The notes beneath the pieces were generated by a model. It saw nothing but the letters and a program-made list of their open reading frames with translations. It searched no databases and was not told where the DNA came from. From Gerris lacustris (taxonomy: Eukaryota; Arthropoda; Insecta; Hemiptera; Gerridae), in NCBI GenBank assembly GCA_951217055.1, contig OX578284.1, positions 15,743,687-15,807,686 of the forward strand: a DNA stretch of 64,000 bases, read 5' to 3'. The stretch's first letter is position 1, and every line of letters starts with the position of its first letter. Below are positions 59,014 to 64,000 of the stretch, piece by piece. Both the position numbers and the translations under genes were made by a program.

Positions 59014-59640
59014 CTTAAGAAATATATTTCTACAGATCCCTGTAAATCAATGTGCAGTAAACCATTTAATAATAGCGCATCCTCATCTCTTCTGTGTCTT
59101 TTACACCATGAAAAACATTGGTACATAAAAGGTCAGAGAGATCGGCCACTACTTGTTTGTAACAAAGAAGGTAGGAGGAGAAATCAGGAGAGTTGAATTA
59201 ATTTACAGTAACCGATTGTAATTGAGATGTATCATAGAATGTAGAAATATATTAAAATAATTTTATTCTTATTCATTCTATAAGATATGCAGTTGTTAAA
59301 ATTCCATGTAAGCAAAGGTTATACTACCCGTGCTTTCTCCTTCTACAGATATAGCTTATTCTTATGCAAATGTGGATAGATAGAACACTACCACTGTTCT
59401 AACAGCTGACATCGAACCCTAGGGTGGTAATCATGCTGATCAGGAAGTATAATGACGATAAAAAAAATAGCTTTTTGCTTTTTTACTGAAAGACAATAGC
59501 TTCATACAAACATTTTTATTTTTACTTACAGAGGTCAGTAGGGACTTGTGGCTCAAAATTTTAGCTTTCTGAACAACCAAAAAGTCACAAAACTCATTTA
59601 CATTAGAATTAAGAAGTGACATAGAACAGAGTAAAAAGTC
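59014..59640. other. No feature recognised
   Basis: AT-rich. Confidence 0.45.
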
Positions 59641-59649
59641 TCCGAGATA

Positions 59650-59946
59650 TGAACCAAAGATATCTGGATTATTCGTCCAATCATCTTCCGTTGAAGCTTA
59701 ATTAGTAAAGCATTAGACGCAAAATCTTTTGGATTTAACGTCCAATTATTCTCTGGGGAAGGTTAATTAGTAGAGCATTAGACGCAAAATCCTTTAATGT
59801 TTAATCATTCTCTCGTGATGCATTTGGTAGAGCATGAGACATAAAATCCAAAGGATTCCACGTCCAATCATTCTCCGGTGAAGATTAAATAGTAGAGTAT
59901 TTGACGTAAAATTCAAATGTCCATGGTTCAAAACCTGGCAGTGGAG
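59650..59946 (+). repeat. Tandem array of tRNA-like units
   Basis: Four units start at about 59685, 59750, 59810 and 59873, spaced 60-66 bp, after a partial unit. Each begins (c)tccg.tgaag, has a box A-like ttaatta-gtagagcatta (third: tttggtagagcatgaga) and an anticodon-arm-like gacgcaaaatcc. The first three lack a T arm and run straight into the next unit. The last (59873-59946, 74 nt) is tRNA-sized: ctcc and ggag at its ends can pair as an acceptor stem, tttga/tcaaa as an anticodon stem, and ccatggttcaaaacctgg as a T arm with a degraded box B. GGTAGAGCATGAGAC recalls tRNA-Lys, but the loop does not give a clear anticodon. Probably a tRNA-derived SINE head amplified in tandem; not a functional tRNA. 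Confidence 0.75.
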
Positions 59947-60553
59947 TGTATTTTTCTTTGTTCTGCCTCATATCTTAATTATAATTTAATTAAAAATTGT
60001 TTCTCAAATGTTGCTAAATTCTCTACGATAAACTTAGAGTCATCAATATTATTACATGAGAGAAGTCTGATAAAAATGCACCTCTGATCGGGAAAAGGAT
60101 CTCACGTAAACGCTATATAAATATTAATTATCAGATTTCCAACCTAAATAGCTAGCAGCTATAATAAATATAAGAGTAATTAAATTTTATCAGAGACTTG
60201 AAGGTGTTTTGAAATTATTAAAATCCTTTGTTTTACAATCAACTAAAACATAAATATAAATTTAAATGATTTTCATAATATTTATTTTCATATAAATTCT
60301 TTGCAGAGGGATTTCTTGATATAAGCCTTTTATTCAGGACAAAAAGATATTTCATTATTTTTTTAACCTTTGCAGCTTATATTAAAATAAAAAGAAAACA
60401 GAATAAATATAAAAAATCCGCTTGTAATTTTTATCTCCTGGATATTTCAGAGAGGATTTTTTTTCTTTAAATTTAATGATCGTGTTTACGTGTAATCCTT
60501 TTTTAAATTTACGTCTTAACCGGAATTATTTATATGAAATTATAATATAAATC

Positions 60554-60555
<2 letters not shown>
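59947..60555. other. No feature recognised
   Basis: AT-rich. Confidence 0.45.

Positions 60556-60607
<52 letters not shown>
60556..60607 (-). repeat. Poly-T tract (52 bp)
   Basis: Uninterrupted T run. It could be the poly-A tail of a minus-strand retroinsertion, but no source sequence or target duplication was found beside it. Confidence 0.98.
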
Positions 60608-60613
<6 letters not shown>

Positions 60614-60960
60614 AAGGATAACGGTTACATTTAAAAAAATGTATTTCGGAAAGCTTTATTTGGGAAAGAAATATAAATTCTTAAAAGGCAAGTCTTAGAT
60701 ATCTTGTTATCTCTAAGATTCAAGATTAGAACCAGATAAATGGTTTCACTAGGCTAAAAGAATTGATGAAACTGTGTCTCCAATAATATGCACTTGATTA
60801 TTTTTCTAAGCAGCTTTCAAATGAACGAAAGCTCCTTACTGTATTAAAAAAAATTGATTGATAATAAAATAATGAACAATAATTTAAAACGATTTACTGA
60901 CGATTTGAACATTACTTTTAATTGAAAATGGGTTTATTGAAATTAATATTAAAAAAAAAA
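60608..60960. other. No feature recognised
   Basis: AT-rich. Confidence 0.45.
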
Positions 60961-60963
60961 AAA

Positions 60964-61325
60964 ATACTTCTTGCATACGAGTCCGCAAGACAGTGAGACA
61001 TTTTCATGTTTTCTCTCTGCGTAAACTACCGACATAAAATGAAATAAAATCGGTAATTTATTCAAGTAATTGATAAAAGTAGATGGAGATCATTTTTATT
61101 CTTATCTCCACACCGGCACTGCCGCGGCTTGATTACAAAATACTGAATTCAAAGGCGCCGGGTCGCCTTCTACGAATTGTTAATAGGCCTTCATACTAGG
61201 TAGGCCGAGAGGGCTGAGAGTTGATTGCAACCTCCTGTACTTTCCTAACTCCCTGTCACACGTATAAATCATTTCGACTCTCTTCGGCCCTATGACGTGC
61301 GGTGGAGGGAGGCCCAACAGCTGGA
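60964..61325 (+). mobile_element. Family D repeat, copy 2
   Basis: atacttcttgcatacgagtc ... ccacaccggcactgccgcgg ... gtaggccgagagggctgaga ... cctatgacgtgcggtggagg then gaggcccaacagct. Nearly identical to 62417-62770 in the same orientation, 1.45 kb away. Confidence 0.93.
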
Positions 61326-61595
61326 GACTGGATTACCCACCTCCTATTCAAGTCTCATTTACAAGGCAATAGTACGCTCATGATAGAACTACCATTTAAT
61401 CATTTTTCAGCCACCTTAATAGAATTGTGTTGAAAGTTGACATTTTTTAGACTAGAGTTAACAGTGTAGCAATAAGCGATATCACCAGCGACAACTTCTG
61501 TCGGTTGAGAAATTATTATAGCTTTTTACGAGATAATAGGCACGATTGTTATTGTTACTGCCCCAAGAGTAAACTAATGGCGCAATAATACTAAT
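61326..61595. other. No feature recognised
   Basis: No gene. Confidence 0.4.
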
Positions 61596-61599
61596 AATA

Positions 61600-61680
61600 C
61601 TACTGAGACAACTCAGACAAACTTTATCATAAATACGAGTTCATAATTTCATAGCCCAGTGGGATTTTCACGATTTCCAT
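61600..61680 (-). repeat. Family L 3'-end fragment
   Basis: gagacaactcagacaaactt ... 'aaatacgagttcataatttc' then atagcccagtggg, as at 63528-63592. Confidence 0.8.
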
Positions 61681-61744
61681 TACAAAATTAGATTGTAAAC
61701 CAAATCAAGTTAATTTTAGTTTGCCACATAATACGTTAGTTATT

Positions 61745-62025
61745 CGAAATCAAAGTAGTCGCCTATCAAGTGACAAACTGACATCAACTTGATTTTTGGT
61801 CTAACAAATTTTGTATTCAGGATCATGAAAATCACATTGTCCATACCAAAATGGGCGGGACATGGGCTGATTTGTTTTTTCCATACGCCTATTGCCAAGT
61901 TATGTCCCACATATGTACTTAGCCGACTTCATATTCCTAAAAGACATTAGAAGATTAACTTATACCCACAATTCTAGCTTGATGTTAGCCAGACACTTTT
62001 TTGCACACTATCTCCTGGACTATAA
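61745..62025 (+). mobile_element. Family E, single arm
   Basis: atcaacttgatttttggtct, 'attcaggatcatgaaaatca', cgggacatgggctg, 'cttgatgttagccagacact', ctatctcctggac. Same arm and orientation as 19466-19712 and the right arm of 25763-26016. Confidence 0.9.
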
Positions 62026-62107
62026 ACCTTAAGTTATATATTTCTATGGGAAAGTTGCGGACCGATTTGAATAGAACTTTAACCCAGTGTTGTACGGTTT
62101 GTAAGGA

Positions 62108-62215
62108 TTGTCATTGGATATAATGATTGGATAGATATGGTCATTGGATATAATGATTGGATGGATATGGTCATTGGATATAATGATTGGATGGATATGG
62201 TCATTGGATATAATC
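62108..62215. repeat. 30-bp tandem repeat, 3.5 copies
   Basis: 'tcattggatataatgattgg' recurs at 62111, 62141, 62171 and 62201 (last partial). Confidence 0.97.
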
Positions 62216-62410
62216 CCACGTATTAAATTTACTCGTCTGAACAGTGACAATAAATCTTAAGAAAAGAGGGATTGATTTTCGGACTGTTATGTCACTTTTC
62301 TATGTGTGTCGGTAGAAAAGACGCCAAAGACATTAATTTTGTCAACAATTAAGCAATCAAAGAAAATTTGTATACAGAGGTAACAATGTAGAATCTAATA
62401 ATTATAATTA
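62216..62410. other. No feature recognised
   Basis: Short unique stretch. Confidence 0.4.
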
Positions 62411-62416
62411 AAAAAA

Positions 62417-62893
62417 TACTTCATGCATACGAGTCCGCAAGACAGTGAGACATTTTCATGTTATCGCTCTGCGTAAACAACCGATATAAAATGGAATTAA
62501 ATCGGTAATTTATTCAAGTAATTGATAAAGATAAAAGTAGATGGAGATAATTTTTATTCTTATATCCACACCGGCACTGCCGCGGCTTGATTACAAAATA
62601 CTGAATTCAAAGGCGCTGGGCCGCCTTCTACGAATTGTTAATATGCCTTCATACTAGGTAGGCCGAGAGGGCTGAGAGTTGATGGCAACCTCCTGTACTT
62701 TTCTAACTCCCTGTCACACGTATAAATCTTTTCGACTCTCTTCGGCCCTATGACGTGCGGTGGAGGGAACCCCAACAGCAGAAGACTGGATTACACACCT
62801 TCTATAGCTTTATAACTCCCTGTTATACTTTCTGAGTTTTTAAGCTAAAAGTAACGTAACGTTTTTGACTTATGTTCCATAGCCTAAACATAA
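62417..62893 (+). mobile_element. Family D repeat, copy 3 (longest)
   Basis: Has both the 5' part (atacttcatgcatacgagtc) shared with copy 2 and the 3' part (aactccctgttatactttct ... 'ttgacttatgttccatagcc') shared with copy 1. It therefore defines the longest form, about 480 bp. Confidence 0.93.
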
Positions 62894-63500
62894 AAATAAA
62901 ATAATAATCCGGGAAACGCCGGTATCTCGTTATTTAAATGTTAAAATTTAAATCCTCTGAGTAAAATGAACAATTTTGTTGCTGTCGGACTTTTATATTT
63001 TATTTTATTTTCTTGTTTCGTCGATTACAAGTTATAATTATATTTAGTTTGTGAGTTGCTTAATGAGGGCGTAGAAGTTGGTAACACTAAAATAAAATAA
63101 TTTTAAATTATTAGTGAATATTAATTGTTGATTGGGACCACTCTAAACCTCTACATTGCTCCATCTTAATGATGAAGGATGCTCAGGGAAAATAACATTT
63201 TTATAATTTACCTTTTCAAAATGAACTTAAAGATCATCATTAAGATGTTAACAATGTTTAAGTCCTTTTCAGAGTAAGATTTTTTTATTAATTTAATTTT
63301 CAATAAGGAGTCTTCTGCGGATAAAACATTGTAGTATTGAATTGAATCAAACTTTTAAAAAAGGCCCAAAATAACAGGGACTACCCTCTTAAGGGGAGAG
63401 GATAATAATTACTAGTCGTTATTGTTACAATAGTATGATTTAAATGTTAATTGAATTTACCACATATAAATTAGACTTTAGACCACTATACACTTATACG
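62894..63500. other. No feature recognised
   Basis: AT-rich; no gene. Confidence 0.45.
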
Positions 63501-63504
63501 ATAG

Positions 63505-64000
63505 CTTAGAGTAAATAATATCGGTCCGAGACCACTCAGACAAACGTTTTTATAATTTACGAGTTTATAATTACTTAGCCCAGTGCGTTTTCCATTTATT
63601 AGTTATCGCGTTTTCGTAGGTAATTTTTGAAAATTATTGAACTTTTCATCAAAATCTATCATATAAATAACTTCTCCTCGGCGGGGAATCGAACCCGACC
63701 TAATTCCGTCCACGTTTAAAGCTATTTCCTCAGGAACTAGATTTTTCCCGGGAAACGACATACATCGTCAGATTCGTACTTAAATTGACTACATTTTAGA
63801 ATTTTTTAATCAAAGTCGTCGGAACCATTTTCGAGAAATATTTTTTGGAAGGTTGTGCCCCCATATTTGGAGCTAAATTTAATTTCTCGAATTCGCCTCA
63901 GGGTATGATTTTTCTGAACATGTATGCCAAATTTCTTAAAGAATCGGCCCAGTAGTTTAGACTCCACATCTCTGCATAGACGAGAGACACATATTTTTTA
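63505..64000 (-). mobile_element. Family L repeat, copy 2, cut by window end
   Basis: Reverse complement of 47287-47900: atcggtccgagaccactcag, 'cgagtttataattacttagc', box B region ggcggggaatcgaacccgac (63680-63699), ggaactagatttttcccggg, 'gtatgccaaatttcttaaag'. The box B here (GGGTTCGATTCCCC on the minus strand) is closer to consensus than in copy 1. Confidence 0.88.

Noticed and set aside
59873..59946. Functional tRNA-Lys gene
   Set aside because: The anticodon loop gives no clear anticodon, box B is degraded (ggttcaaaacc), and it is the last of a series of truncated units.

Overview
This 64 kb window looks like a piece of AT-rich nuclear DNA from an arthropod, most likely an insect. It is almost entirely intergenic or intronic. 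The evidence is base composition, long AT microsatellites, decayed retroelements of several clades (R2-like, Jockey-like and CR1/L2-like non-LTR elements, and a Penelope-like element), tRNA-derived SINEs, many small terminal-inverted-repeat elements, and one spliced exon of a metazoan receptor family. A hemipteran host is only a guess from the general style of the repeats. No prokaryotic operon, CRISPR array, rRNA or intact tRNA gene was found.

Only one host protein-coding segment can be supported: a 163 bp exon on the minus strand at 20404-20566. It encodes the TM3 to intracellular loop 2 to TM4 region of a class C GPCR of the metabotropic glutamate receptor type, with good splice sites on both sides. 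Its neighbouring exons were not found, so much of the window may be intron of this gene.

Layout. 1-9 kb: a family C repeat fragment, an AT microsatellite, a reverse-strand non-LTR RT remnant, a 63-bp minisatellite, a partly duplicated SINE and a clean 415-bp MITE (8370-8784). 9-20 kb: AT-rich DNA, a GIY-YIG endonuclease remnant of a Penelope-like element (14517-14858), hammerhead-like hairpins and another family C copy. 20-32 kb: the receptor exon, a 43-bp tandem array, several C copies, a 560-bp near-palindromic element (25454-26016), a complete SINE with 13-bp target duplications (26587-26829), nested TIR elements, and a near-perfect 131-bp palindrome at 32.1 kb. 32-44 kb: repeats nested in repeats, an R2-like 3' end (39580-40083) and an AT microsatellite. 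44-46 kb: a Jockey-like RT split by a SINE, the SINE split by a hAT transposon derivative, and the right junction then rearranged into an inverted duplication. 47-54 kb: a tRNA-headed repeat (family L), a second RT remnant, a CTGT microsatellite, and a two-part satellite (a 74-bp higher-order unit, then a pure 28-bp unit) split by a 304-bp MITE. 55-64 kb: further MITEs, a SINE with target duplications, a tandem array of tRNA-like units (59685-59946), three-copy family D, and a second copy of L running off the end.

The elements do not form a pathway. What the window records is insertion history, and target-site duplications let several insertions be ordered. Family letters (A-M, lower-order) are my own labels for sequences repeated within the window.
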